A stretch of DNA of 64,000 bases from Endocalyx cinctus (taxonomy: Eukaryota; Ascomycota; Sordariomycetes; Amphisphaeriales; Apiosporaceae): contig BCKC01000006.1 of the NCBI GenBank assembly GCA_001600455.1, forward strand, positions 3,348,001-3,412,000. The letters run 5' to 3'. Shown one piece after another: positions 47,770 to 59,439 of the stretch; position 1 is the stretch's first letter; each line of letters opens with the position of its first letter. The notes beneath the pieces are model-generated. The model was not told the DNA's origin. It saw nothing but the letters and a program-made list of their open reading frames with translations, and searched no databases. A program made the position numbers and the translations under genes.

Positions 47770-48990
47770 AACACTACAATGGTGGAGTAACGCGCAAATA
47801 TTTTACGCGGGGATCCGGTGGTATCCTGATACACCGCGGCAATAACTTCTCGCATATTCTTATCATCCGTGTTCGTAATTTTTACGGTCTCTGTGTTCCT
47901 ATTATGTTCTAAGTGCTCGACCCTCCTCGTACCTGGAATGAGAAACTTGTCCTTCTCCTTGAGCCATGATCCAAGCAAAAACGGCCTGAGCAGGCGCACA
48001 CCCACCTTTTTCTTCTTCGGCAGTTCCACAAAAACGTCGGCGACTTTCGAATTCTTCGCAAAGCCGTCTGGGCTAAATGGTCGCAACATATATCGCACAT
48101 CGGTCGAGGAAATATCGTTTAAGGATTGATACCATCCTGTCAGCACGCCCCATCTCAAAGGCGAGTACGGGATAACGGCAACACCGTACTCGCGGCGAGT
48201 CACTAGCAGATGATTGCTCGTCTCGTTTTCGATGCCGAGCACCCGGGGATTGTATTCGATGTGTAAATTTACCGCCGCGATGGGATGAAAGGCGTGTCCG
48301 CAGAGAAGCGTGTTGGGGGGGTATTTCGAACATCTGATGTGTTTAATCTCTCCTTCCTTGAAGATTTTAACTTTTATTAGAATGAATTGAAACTTGGGTG
48401 ATGCCCTTTTTAGTTATAGATTGTGCTGGGACATGCATATGTATTACCTACTTCCTAAGCTCTACCAACGCCTCCACAGTCCTCTCAACTGGCGTGATCT
48501 TGTCGAACTGGTGCACATAGAACAAGCCTTTACAGTCGACGCGCGGCCTAGCAAGGCTACGCTCGCAGAAGTCTCGACAATCTTCAGGTGGGCTGTCTAA
48601 AATCACGATGTAATTTCGGGTGTCATCCCCGTTTACAACCAGGCCGAGCTGAGTTGCGAAAAATATGTCCTGGAATCTCTCAGGGTGAATCGCCGTCCAC
48701 GTCTCAACTAAAATTTCGTTGCCCCCATAGGCGGAAGAGGCGCCCCAGAGCCTTGTACCGATCTTTTAGGCACAATCGACGAGTTTAAAACGGTCTTTCT
48801 GTAATCTGCTTGACATTTCATTAAGTTCACTCCCTTTTCCTCGTCTGTTTCTGGTCACGGATTTGTTGGGTATGGTGAAAGATTACTTACAGGTCTTCGT
48901 TATAAGTGTCACCAAATTCTGTGACACCGAATCCAAGAATTGGTACTTGTGGACCGTTTCTGCCCAGAGGTTGAGTCGAAATGTTGGCAA
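47770..48990 (-). pseudogene. Aldo/keto reductase pseudogene
   Basis: The minus strand carries the whole AKR order: NGPQVPILGFGVTEFG, then SSAYGGNEILVE, DCRDFCERSLARPRVDC, GLFYVHQFDKITPVE, HPIAAVNLHIEY, GVAVIPYSPLRWGVLTG and FLIPGTRRVEHLEHN. It is broken in several ways. No ATG precedes the first block, where a CTT stands. An in-frame TAA is at 48766-48768, in the helix before SSAYGG. Two compensating frame shifts bound 47945-47995, where the neighbouring frame reads APAQAVFAWIMAQGE. The intron after VEALVELRK has no clean acceptor. Positions of the former exons are about 48891-48990, 48452-48805 and below 48370. Intact homologues are NADP(H)-dependent reductases. The outer limits are approximate. 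Confidence 0.8.
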
Positions 48991-49009
48991 GAGAAGAAAG
49001 CTTGTTCTA

Positions 49010-49440
49010 TGATTGCGTTATAATTCAAAAGCCGAAAAGGCGTTCGATTTGTATCATGTATCAAGTTGTGCAAAAAGTCACTCCACAAGTCGAAAAAGCT
49101 CAATGTTATATCTTTGTCTCGGAGGTAAAACTCTCGAGGCCAACTTCATGTCGCATACCACAACTCGTCGCAGCACCTTCTTTACCTTTTCGAGGATAAA
49201 GTAGAATCTCCGGACGTTGACACGTTGACATTACCAGATTTGATTGAAGCGGCTTGGAAGTTTGTGTATTCATTGTTGTAATAATCCTGGAGTAAGTCCA
49301 AGGTATACTCGCGTTATCCTACCAATTACTTCAATGTCTCGCTCGCCCTTATGGCGGATGATGTTAGCAAACTCCTCGATTCACTGCCACGGATTCACGA
49401 CAAGTTAACCCGTGATAGCATTGCGAAGTTTATTCACTGA
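49010..49440 (+). pseudogene. Decayed unidentified gene
   Basis: Coding-like sequence runs on the plus strand, divergent from the AKR pseudogene. One frame reads QLHVAYHNSSQHLLYLFEDK and LTLPDLIEAAWKFVYSLL, then two adjacent stops (49279-49284), then in the same frame RYPTNYFNVSLALMADDVSK and a final stop at 49438. Upstream, a neighbouring frame (GKTLEANFMSH) suggests a frame shift near 49135. A 25-nt intron would be needed to skip the stops, which is too short. I do not recognise the family. Confidence 0.4.
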
Positions 49441-50711
49441 TGATTTGATATTTTGACTGTAAACACTTGAGGGCTTTATCTGTCGGAATTATCCGAAGCT
49501 CTCTCTCTACTCCACCTTCTGTAGGGCAAAGTCGAGATAATGTTATGATTATGGAGTCCAGAGAAAATGCATGTTAGAATGATATGATAGTGAATAATTC
49601 CTTCCGACAGAAGAAGAATAGGGAGAAAAGAATCCTTCAGACAAGAACGGGGAAAAAAGGAAAAAGAAAAAGACGTAGATAAGCCAGTATCCGTCCCAGC
49701 CGTAGGAATCGGTAAATTTACAGCCCAATATTACACCCCATAGACCCCGTCCGGGGTTTGTCTTTACATCTTGTCAGTGAAATACTTCAGCCAATCACTA
49801 AAGAGTTTGAATTGAAGCCGAGTGGGACGATTATCACATTAGGTACCAATTTAGCCCCTGGAGGAGGTAAAAATGAAACAACGCTGGAGCCGATATTCTA
49901 CATACCTACTTATTAAGGAGATAGTACCATTGCAAGTATTGTTCTAGAATCATAAAAGACCATCATTATGTAACCATTATTATATGATTTTAAGAAAGGT
50001 ATACTATAAGTATTATTTTACGTATTCTCTCCTATAATCCCCAGTAGAAATTTCATTATTCTTATTTTAGAATTTTGTGAAATACCATACCATTTTTGTT
50101 CTAGTTAAGCCACCGTTGACAACTTTGACAGCTTCTACGGAGTCATGGAGTATACACACCAAGCATGCCCATCTTTGATCTGTACAAGATAAGAATTTTA
50201 GCCTCCCTGGCTGACTCGGAAATTAGAGTTCCTCAGCCTCAAATTCTACTTCGCTTTAACGTATTACGCAGAAGCTAATGACGCCTTGATTACTGTATTG
50301 TGACGAACGTATTATCTGGGCCAATGTGAATGAAACTACGGTAAACGCCATCTCGGACTTAACCCCACAGAACCAACTCAGCCTCCTACTCCATTTATTT
50401 GGAAGATCGTCAATCACCGATGATCAATGATTGAGCCTCATGTAAGGCCGAACCTGAAATAGACGTGGTAAGTAAGATATGTTCGATAATCAATAATACA
50501 ACGGCGGACTTTGGTTGTTGTATAATCAATATAAAAATATCACTATGGGAGGAAGCTTTGATATCGATGATAGGTATACATATATAATCATGTATCTCTT
50601 CTCCAGAAGAAAAGCCCAATACAATATCATTTCAAATTATCATCGTTTCTGTTGATTTATTTTTCATTTATTTCTCTTCTATATAATTCTGCTTCCTTTT
50701 TTTTTTTCGTA
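49441..50711. other. Intergenic region, no gene seen
   Basis: AT-rich spacer of about 1.3 kb before the beta-lactamase-like gene. The short minus-strand frame 50410..50619 has no supporting feature. A pyrimidine-rich leader ending in T-runs precedes the ATG at 50712. Confidence 0.45.
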
Positions 50712-52604
50712 ATGTTCTTTTCTTCAAATCGCCTGGCTACTGGCATTTTGTCGGCAGGCTTACTCAGTCATGTAGCTTTCGCTGCGTTAAATCAACATTG
50801 TCCTCCCTTAGGTCCCGTCCTACCTGCACCCATTAATCCAAATACCGACGAGTCGGTTCAGATTGCCATACAATCAGTGTCGGATTTATTCGATAAAGTC
50901 ACCTCCAATCTGGTCGCTACTGGTGTCTCTCTCGCCGTAAAGTCCATACACGAGGAAACTCCCATGATCGATCTTCACTACACGCCGTCAGATCTAAACT
51001 CGACGGGGACTACTGCCATTAACCCGCAGACAGTCTACAGAATTGGAAGTATTTCCAAGATCTTCCCAGTCTACAACCTCTTAATTAACGGTATAGACCT
51101 TGATGACCCCGTCACCAAACACGTACCCGAGCTGCTTCAGCTGAAAGGAGAAACCAATGAAGTCGATGACATAACCACCGTAAAATGGGAGGAAATAACC
51201 CTCGGCGCTCTCGCATCTCACATGTCTGGGATCTCAGTGGATTGTGAGTTGTTTTGCTATGTCACTATCTATCTTACGTATCATATATGCTTAATTACTA
51301 ACCGTGAGAAAATTAGTGATTGAGGATCTCGCCAGTTACCCTGTCGACTGGAGGAAAGTGGGGCTCCCCGCTGTCAACCAGTCGACCTTGCCCCAATGCG
51401 CCGGCATTCTTGGGCTTCCCCCTTGCAGCCGCGGCGAGTTCTTCCGGGATTTTGGGAAGCGTTACCCAGTTTACGCCCCTTTTACGAACCCGGTCTACTC
51501 GAACATCGGCAGCGTCATCTTGGGCTTCGCCGTCGAGGCCGTCACGGGTATGTCGTACGATGAGCAGATCCGCAAATCAATCTTACAACCGCTGGGTATG
51601 ACTAATACAACCATCTTTAACGGCCCGGCACAGGACTCATGGGGTTTTATTCCTACCAATGAGACGTTCTGGAATGCCACTCTGGGTTATGAAGACATGT
51701 AAGCGCTAGTTAACCTTCTTTCTCAGTCTCTCGATGAATATTATAAAGCAAGACTGACAATTGTGGCAGGGCTGGTGGATTTTATTCCAACACAAACGAT
51801 CTAATCACGTTGGGTAGCGCTATTCTCCAAAACCAGCTCATCACCCCGGCCGCGACTCGGAAGTGGATGAAACCCCTGACTTCGACCTCGAGCCTCGGCT
51901 TCCAGCTGGGCGCCCCGTGGGAGATCTACCGCGCCAGTAGCGTCACTAGGGACGAGCGATTAATTGAGTACTACTGTAAGTCGGGAAACTTAGGTACATA
52001 CAACAACATCTTCTGCTTGATCCCAGATTACGACCTCGTCTTCACCCTCCTCAGCGGCGGAGCCGAATCCTCGGCTGACCTCGTCGAGACTACTTTCTCC
52101 AAGGTGATAGAGACGCTGCTCCCCGCGATCGAAACGGCGGGCGAAGGTCAGGCCCGGATCAACTACGCAGGGACATACGTGAACAAAGTGACAAACTCGA
52201 GTCTCACGCTCTCTTTGGACGGCTCTGGCCCCGGACTCTCCGTCACCAATTGGGTCCTCGACGGGACGCTTTTTCTAGAGGAGATTTACCCAACCCTAGC
52301 GCAGATGTCGGACAAGTCTACCTCTATATCAGCACGAGTATACCCGACAAACCTCAAGGGAGGCGCTTCCGGTGAGAAGTTGACCTGGCGCGCCGTCTTC
52401 GAGGTCGGCACCACTGAGGAAAAGGCAGAGAAGGACGCCGCAAGGTTCTGGCAAGGCGGCAGCTGCGTGACGTGGGGGACTATGGATAGGCTGACCTACG
52501 CGTACAAGGCGATAGACGAGTTTATCTTCACCGTCGGGAAATCAGGGAAGTCGTCTCAGGTCCAGTTGAGGGCTTTCAACCTTACGCTTTCTAGGGAATT
52601 GTAA
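50712..52604 (+). CDS. Secreted beta-lactamase-like serine hydrolase (PF00144 type)
   Basis: Exons 50712..51243, 51317..51698 and 51770..52604 give about 582 residues. A signal peptide covers about residues 1-24. The SxxK motif is SISK with Ser113 and Lys116. The YxN motif is Tyr238-Ser-Asn240 in NPVYSNIGSV. LGALASHMSGI follows the usual Leu-x-HxSG pattern between them. The C-terminal ~150 residues form a beta-rich domain seen in fungal members. Several N-glycosylation sequons fit secretion. Family knowledge: penicillin-binding-protein-like fold used for esterase, peptidase or transesterase reactions; the fungal substrate is unknown. Both introns keep phase and the second holds CTGAC before GGCAG. 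An open frame starts earlier but without ATG. Confidence 0.87.
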
Positions 52605-55600
52605 GACAAAAAAGAAAAAAAGGACACAAGGGATGGTAATAGGAGGGTTTGCTTGCTGAAGAAGTTATGTTACTAGAATTCATAGAAAATACGCTTGCAG
52701 TTTACAGAAGAATCCCAGTTTCCGATCAAGCTAAAGTCGTTTTCGTCAAAAGTGGCGACAGGGGGTTTAGAAGTATCCCATTAGCCATATTAGACCATAT
52801 ATGACGACCTGAGACATAGTAAGTTCGGACAATTCATTTCCACTGCTAAATCTACTCCTAGATTTCTTATTCTTGCTTCGCTGGAATGACCACGTAACAA
52901 AACACGAGCTAGATCGAGAATAAACTTGTTGTCGCCTTACTCTGTATAGACCACTTAAGTATATAAACTACATGAGATCGAAATAATGCCCCTTCGCTCT
53001 TGAAATTGCAGCACGTGTTGTTGGTGATGATATTTAAGAGGTGGACAGAATCGCCCGAAGTCAAACACGCTTTGATCACTTTTCGCATCCAATAGTCGCA
53101 GATATATACAGACCGGATCATTTTTTTCCATGTGCCCGAGGTTATTATCACGAAAAATGTTGCGTTGGTAAGCACAATTAAGCTCGCCGTGCTTTTCGGA
53201 GTACCTACCCACCCACTCTGTACGGGAGTCGACAGCGTGCATAGTATCTAGTTTGCCACCGTCTTACCCTTATCTTTGATACCAAAGCCTCCCCAGGAGT
53301 TTCAAAGAAGCAAAGTACTGTGGCTTAGATAACTCATAGCTCCCTCAGGTCTACCTCAGGTCTATGAAGTGTATACTAGAATCTTGAAATCTAAGAACTT
53401 TAGACGCGTGTGCGCTTAGCTCAATACCACATGGACGGAGACGGATGCGTTCTGCCGGTACGCTCATAGGCAGGGGTTTCCACGCCTACCAATAACCCAG
53501 CACACCATAATTCATGTCCTGTTCAGAAGAAGTCCGAGCAAAGTTGCGTGAGCATAATACGACAATATCGTACGGAGCTCTATGAAGGGGATCTTATATT
53601 TTAGTTCCGAACTAAGAAGTACCAGTTAATATATCATCGCCTAAAACGTAAAGACCTGCATCGCCTTAGAAAAGATTTATCATCTAAAGCTTGTCGTTTA
53701 TAATTCACATATATTTTTATCCATATCGCTCCTTGAAATAATATGCATATCATCTAAAAAGTCTATGTTTAATTAGCGGATGGCGGGCCCGGATTCGTCG
53801 TGCACGGATGAGTTCCCATCTTGTTAAAAGGATGGGGAAGAAGAATAGGAAAAGAAAAGAAGACCATTTAATTATACGCAGTCCTAATAAGATATACCAT
53901 AGCACTCAAGATAATAGTATGTACTATGTATTCGTATCGCAAGAACTTGCTTATTACCGTATAGTACCCTATGCTTTAAATATAGATCAACGACTCCTCT
54001 TCATAGTCCCGCTACACACGTGGATTAGTGTATACAATGTTCCAGCCACCTTCAGGGTCATGTAATACTGATTGTAGCGAGCCTGAAAAAAAAAAAAAAC
54101 AATTATCCCTTCGATTTAACCCACCAAGTTATACAAACGAGCTCGCACAACACTCTGCGTTTCTTCATCTACCTCTGCATTTATAAGAATATAAGAATAC
54201 TTATCTTTGTACTTTCCTCTTTTCAACACTACTGTGTACAAGTATATAAATCGCACGCGTTGTTTGCTGCTTTGAGTTAGAATAAGAGGATAGTAACTAA
54301 GTGAATGCGGCATTAGGGCCGGCAGGCAATCTATTCAATCTACACAGTACTTTGCACACAACCTTATACAAGTATATAAGTACCTATCCACTTGATGAAA
54401 TCTCGTCTTAAAAATCGGAAACATTCTCGATGAGTAATTTACTGTGTAGTTTAAATTATGTTTTGACCTGACCCTGGTGCGAAAACCCAGTTAGTTAGAT
54501 TAATAAACGCACCCTCCCGTCCGGCTCTGAATCCTACCTCTAGGGCTCTTTGCGTGCCTCGTCATCTACTCGGAGTTTGGCACTAGCTTCATCCCTTATT
54601 TAAGATGAACAGACGACAATAATTCCCGGGAAACCTTCGCCGAAATGTGTAATCGAGATAACAGCTGAAAGAGAGAGAAGAGATAGAAGAGAGGGGACAT
54701 AGAACAGCAAGAATAGGTAAATGAAATGTCAAGCATACATTTTGTTCAAAGCATTAGTGCCTAGGGAAACTAGCAGCGACAAGTCCTTCGTTAGATCGTC
54801 TCACCTTCGTAAGAAAATAAAGAAATAAGTAGGCATAAAGAAGAAACTTGAATCGGAAGGTACATCGTCATATACGCTCAGACAGGACTTAAACGGTGTT
54901 CTCAGCATATCGTTTTCGTTCCAGTCATCATCTACATAGTACCTACGTGTAGTGTACATACGGAGTATTTCCATCTTTTATTTCATTACGCTGCGTATAC
55001 TACGTATGAGCGACGATCAAGTACCATCAATATACTGCACGGTAGAGATTTTCATGTCACTGTGGAGCCAGAAAAAAAATCCTACAGTAATACACTATGA
55101 GAGTCTTTGTGGACCAACAAAGTCCTAACCTAGCATAGTGTATAGTATTAGCCCTGTCGTCAACCCAACGCTCGGCCCCATAATCCGAGTATCTCATCTC
55201 CCCGGTTATGGGATTTCAAAAAGAAAGAGGAGCAGCGAAGCAATGATACATACAAAAAGAAAAAACATAGATCAATTGGAATACATTTGGTTTTGTTTAT
55301 ATCCAATGCCTGGTTGATATGTGGTTGATATGACGATAAACTATATCATCACGACTCACTTTCCTATATGATCTTCTCTATCCTAGAGATTGTCAATGTT
55401 TCGCACCTTGTTTCTATGGAGAATATGTGTAAATACCGAGGAACTTGTCACCCATCAAGACGTCATATTTTTATCGTAGGGTGTTATTTTTCTACCATGA
55501 TCTGTGCGCACGGGCACCCAAGACGTTGAATGAACAGGCATCCGGATGCAGGAGCTTGGACTCCGGATCGATAGTGTTTCATCAATAACCTAGCAGCCCA

Positions 55601-55928
55601 GGTACACTATTCTGCTTTGAACTTCAAATTGGGAGGGGGGGCTTATTGAGGGGCAGAATGAAGGCAAGGTGTGCCTGGACTGTCACTTTTCGTCAGCCAG
55701 CCAGCCTACGTCAAATGTAAATCTTGGTAAGCTAATATATATATATATTCCCGACGGGAGATCTCTCGACAGGTATAACACGGGCTGGAAATGTATAATG
55801 ACAAAAATCTCCCCAAGGAATTGGCCTGGGAGGGTCTCTTTTCGTGTCGCACCGCAGCGGGATAACAATTGAGTGTCGAATCGCAATCCGGACCGACAGA
55901 CGTGCCGTTTGCATGTCTACCTAATCCA
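52605..55928. other. Long gene-poor interval
   Basis: About 3.3 kb of AT-rich DNA. Overlapping minus-strand frames at 52909..53242 translate to a weakly protein-like stretch but match nothing I know. A (TA)n tract is at about 55735-55748. I see no TE frame, tRNA or palindrome of note. Confidence 0.45.
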
Positions 55929-57291
55929 ATGCCGGTGACAACCTTCATCCGCGATGATATAATGGCGCGAGTTACGCCAGGTTCGGGGGAGGCTCAGATA
56001 ATCCGCTCGACGATTCCGGAATTAGATCATAGTCGCATAACGAGCCCGACTATAGGAATCGCCGTTCTCACTATGCTCCTCGGCACGGTGGCAGTATCGC
56101 TTCGGATATACACGAGGAAATCCATTATTCATTCCCTGGGAGCGGAAGATTATACCGCTATAATTTCGCTGGTTGGTTCACCCCTTCTCTTTCACAAAAA
56201 AAAAAAAAAANAAAAAAAACCAATACCTATTAAGGCTTCAACGTTACTTATCAAAACCGCTAACTTGTTGCTTTACTGCCTAGGTCGGATTATTGATTGT
56301 AGGGATATTGCAATGCGTACATACCCAGCACTACTTGGGAACCCATATATGGGATGTTCCGGCGCCAGAGGGACTTGAAGAATTCTTCCATGTAAGGCGT
56401 TTTCGCTTCTGGGTTACAGTGGCTTTCCTACACGATCAGATGTCCTAACTTAATCATGAACGTAGATATTTTATCTCGGCACAGTCTTCTACAATATTAC
56501 GCTGCTCTTCATCAAGCTCACCCTTTTTATGCAATATTATCGATTTATTGCGCAGAAAAAAACCTATCGAAGAATTGCCCTCCCGATTATGCTCGGTGTG
56601 ATAGCTTGGACGATCTCCCAGGTATTTGTCATCATGCTCGCATGCGTTCCCGTAGAAGGCTACTGGAATAAAGCTGTTGCCGCGAAGTGCCTTCCCGAGA
56701 GGACAATTCAGACGGTCAACGCAGTTGGCAACATCGTCACCGACATCATCGTCCTCAGTCTTCCTATACCTGTCGTCATACGTCTCGATTTACCGACGGC
56801 TCAAAAATGGTCATTGGTAGGCGTATTTGCGCTCGGATTCTTGTGAGTTGTGTTGGGAAGTACCTCCGACGAGTTTCAAGCATGCTAACTATTTCCTCCA
56901 CTTTAGCACCGTCATCATTTCCTCTCTCAGGCTGTCCTACTTAAAGGTAAACGATGACATTAGCCGGGTTGCCGTCACGATCTCGGCTTGGTCGATCGCC
57001 GAGCTAGCCGCCGGTATCATCTGCTCCGCGGCCCCGACGCTAAGGCCTTTCATACGACGATACATACCCGCCTTTTCCCGCCAATACGGGTTATCCGGGC
57101 AGCCGACGGAGAGCAGCCGTGCCTCGCGCAAGCCCTCATTTCTGGCCAAGCCTTTCCACGTAAGGAGGAGGAGCGACGAGCAAGAGCTTCAAGACGAAGC
57201 CGCCGAAGAAACCCCTCCGGTTGAGTTGGAGCGGAGAGGGAAAGACACCCCGGAACTTCGCTTGCCTATGGATATGGTGGACTGTTACTAG
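55929..57291 (+). CDS. Rhodopsin-domain (PTH11-like) seven-helix membrane protein
   Basis: Exons 55929..56171, 56284..56391, 56466..56842 and 56907..57291 give about 370 residues. The fold is seen in helix 1 (IGIAVLTMLLGTVAVSLRIY), then HSLGAEDYTAIISLVGLL, the loop THIWDVP, the helix-3 block FYNITLLFIKLTLFMQYYR, CVPVEGYWN, and VGNIVTDIIVLSLPIPVV. The order matches the fungal rhodopsin-domain family (PF20684-like, often called PTH11-like). The C-terminal tail of about 80 residues is charged and Pro-rich. No CFEM domain is present. Function is not known; some relatives act in surface sensing. Intron 1 contains the only ambiguous base in the window (56211). The ATG at 55929 is the first in frame; a TTG 20 codons earlier is not a start. 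Confidence 0.83.
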
Positions 57292-59435
57292 AGAAAAAAA
57301 AAAAAAGATAAAAATAAAATAAGACTAGTGCGCAAAATCATGATTTACGATCTTGGGGAGTTGCATGGGTTATAGGATTTTGCATAGTTATAGAGGGATA
57401 TACCATAGAAGCAATCGCATATCACTTTTCATCGTTCTATTATAAATAATCTCTTAGTTGTCGCGATGGGATGCATAAAGTGACTCGGTTCATCTTCTCT
57501 ACAGGAAAAGTATGCCATCGGTTGACTACCCACCCTGACGCCGCTGGAACCTTCATCCTCAATCAAAGCTAATAGCATCAGTTTTTTTTTTTGTCCTGGT
57601 CTGACTACCTATTTCTATGCCACCTTTAATAAGCACTCTCGACGCTCGCCACTGCGAACGACTCCAAGTATCGTCATCTTGATATGGAGCTGCCCTAGCA
57701 CCATACCCACACCGTGCTCAAGAAGCTGGCTAGTCGCTCGTAAGTCTATCGAGCCGAGAGAGGGACGTCTCCTAAAGGGGTCGACCTCCAAATCAGTTGG
57801 GTGACTCTATTAATTCTTGGTGCCGATATCCGAATGAAAAAGCAGATAATTCTCGGCTTCGGAATTCATCGAAAAAGTGTCTTTGATTCATTTGGTCAAA
57901 GGAGGATTTGAAGACGTGGCGAGCGACATCAGTACCTGTATGGCACAGTCCGTATGTTTTGTCGATATTGCTGAGCGTGACTGTGACTGTGCATGTCTCG
58001 GGTAGTGATCTGCACATGACTGACTTTTATGCATTTTGATACGCCCGACGAATGACGAGCCAGCTACGTAGAGACACGCATCGCCAATAATGTCTCATAA
58101 AGTACGATATCGTCCCTGGTTATAGTTACCACGGCTGATCATAGAAGCGACGTTGTGCTTCTAGTCGCTATCCAATGAAGGAATATATTGATATCAGTAC
58201 CTAGATGGATCTAATACTGGGTGAGACGTCCTCTGCACAACCACCCCCATTCGATGCTGGGTAAAGCCTAGACGTGTCGTCATTACCCGGTAACTTACGC
58301 AGTAGTGCCATGTAGCGATGAAGCTTCTCGTTACATTTTTATAACGTCATTCTTGGCATGCCTCACGCTGGTGAAGTAGTCTCAGCAAAGAAATGTGATG
58401 GGTGCATTAACATGTGCATTTACATGTGCATTTACCAGGATACTATGTAGTTTAGCTCTAGTACCAAATAGATTCAATTTCATCACTGAAACATGAATAC
58501 ATATCTACTTAAGTATACATAGTAGAGTGTGACTAGGCTCGCTCATCGTTTCTTGTCTATACTTTGCGATGGTAAGCGATGAATAGGATTTTAAGCACTT
58601 CGACAGGTATGGGCTTAAACCCCTATTGCATCCATTGGCCTATCACGTCTATATCGACAAACAATAAAGACTGAATGAATACTACTTACCGATCTTAGTC
58701 GCGGTTATTTCACTTGTCTCTTGAATTACGTTCAGAATATTGAAAATATCCATAGATTTCGTAGAGAATTTTGATGATTTCTTCATCACCGCTCGTAAAG
58801 TTAAGTATCACCGATAAGACTGAATGGGTCTTGGACTAGAACGAATTTCCAGAATATAAATTAAAAATTGAACTACTATATCTAACTGAAGTTTTCATGT
58901 TAATTTCTAACCTTATTCAGATAACATTTCCACATACAATACATAGTATTGCCATATGTTGAATGGTATAGACATAAGCAATGTGATGCTGGCATATCCA
59001 TGGATGTTACACATTTTCGAGAAAACGTCGATATTCTAAATTTAGAAGTGATGCTCCCCTAATGCAGGGTTACTTTAGCATACGTTAGCGGTACCTACAG
59101 CATTAGGTACAGCCCAAGACCCTGCCAGGCCTGCTTATCTCTTATCTTTACCGTTTATTCAGCTGCCATAGTGTACATGACCTACTGTACACTGCTACAG
59201 TATACTCTATACTTGTCCCCGTAGATTTCATTCTCGAATCTTGACATTTTGAACAAACAGCCAGATTACGTCAACCGAAATTAATTATCCATCCCCCCCG
59301 GTCGGCATTTCTTAACTCAACCTGACTCCTGAATATTTCCCTCGTCTTAATTTTATCCGAGTCGATCCGAATCAAGTCGGTTAGCGAAATAATTATGTGC
59401 GCAGGTCAACAAATCGAGGTGCGATACATGGTGAC
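57292..59435. other. Intergenic region with a short tandem repeat
   Basis: About 2.1 kb without a supported gene. A 74-codon minus-strand frame at 57793..58017 is not recognisable. Two exact copies of ACATGTGCATTT are adjacent at 58410-58433. The part next to the Emp65-family gene has GTACCTAC/TTAGGTAC and CTACTGTACACTG-type motifs at 59088-59205. Confidence 0.45.
58410..58433 (+). repeat. Tandem repeat, ACATGTGCATTT x 2
   Basis: Two exact adjacent 12-mers read directly, with a diverged partial copy just upstream (GGTGCATTA). Confidence 0.8.
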
Positions 59436-59439
59436 ATGA
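59395..59439 (+). promoter_or_regulatory. Possible uORF overlapping the Emp65-family start codon
   Basis: An ATG at 59395 opens a 14-codon frame that ends with TGA at 59437-59439. This stop overlaps the first in-frame ATG of the main gene (59436-59438) in an ATGA arrangement. If the mRNA starts upstream of 59395, reinitiation or leaky scanning would be needed to translate the main frame. The transcript start is unknown. Confidence 0.35.

Noticed and set aside
52909..53242. Overlapping minus-strand frames of 88 and 95 codons in a gene-poor interval
   Set aside because: The translation (for example FDFGRFCPPLKYHHQQH) is not recognisable and there is no splice or start context to build a gene.
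57793..58017. 74-codon minus-strand frame
   Set aside because: Starts with ATG but shows no signal, domain or similarity; length is within chance expectation.
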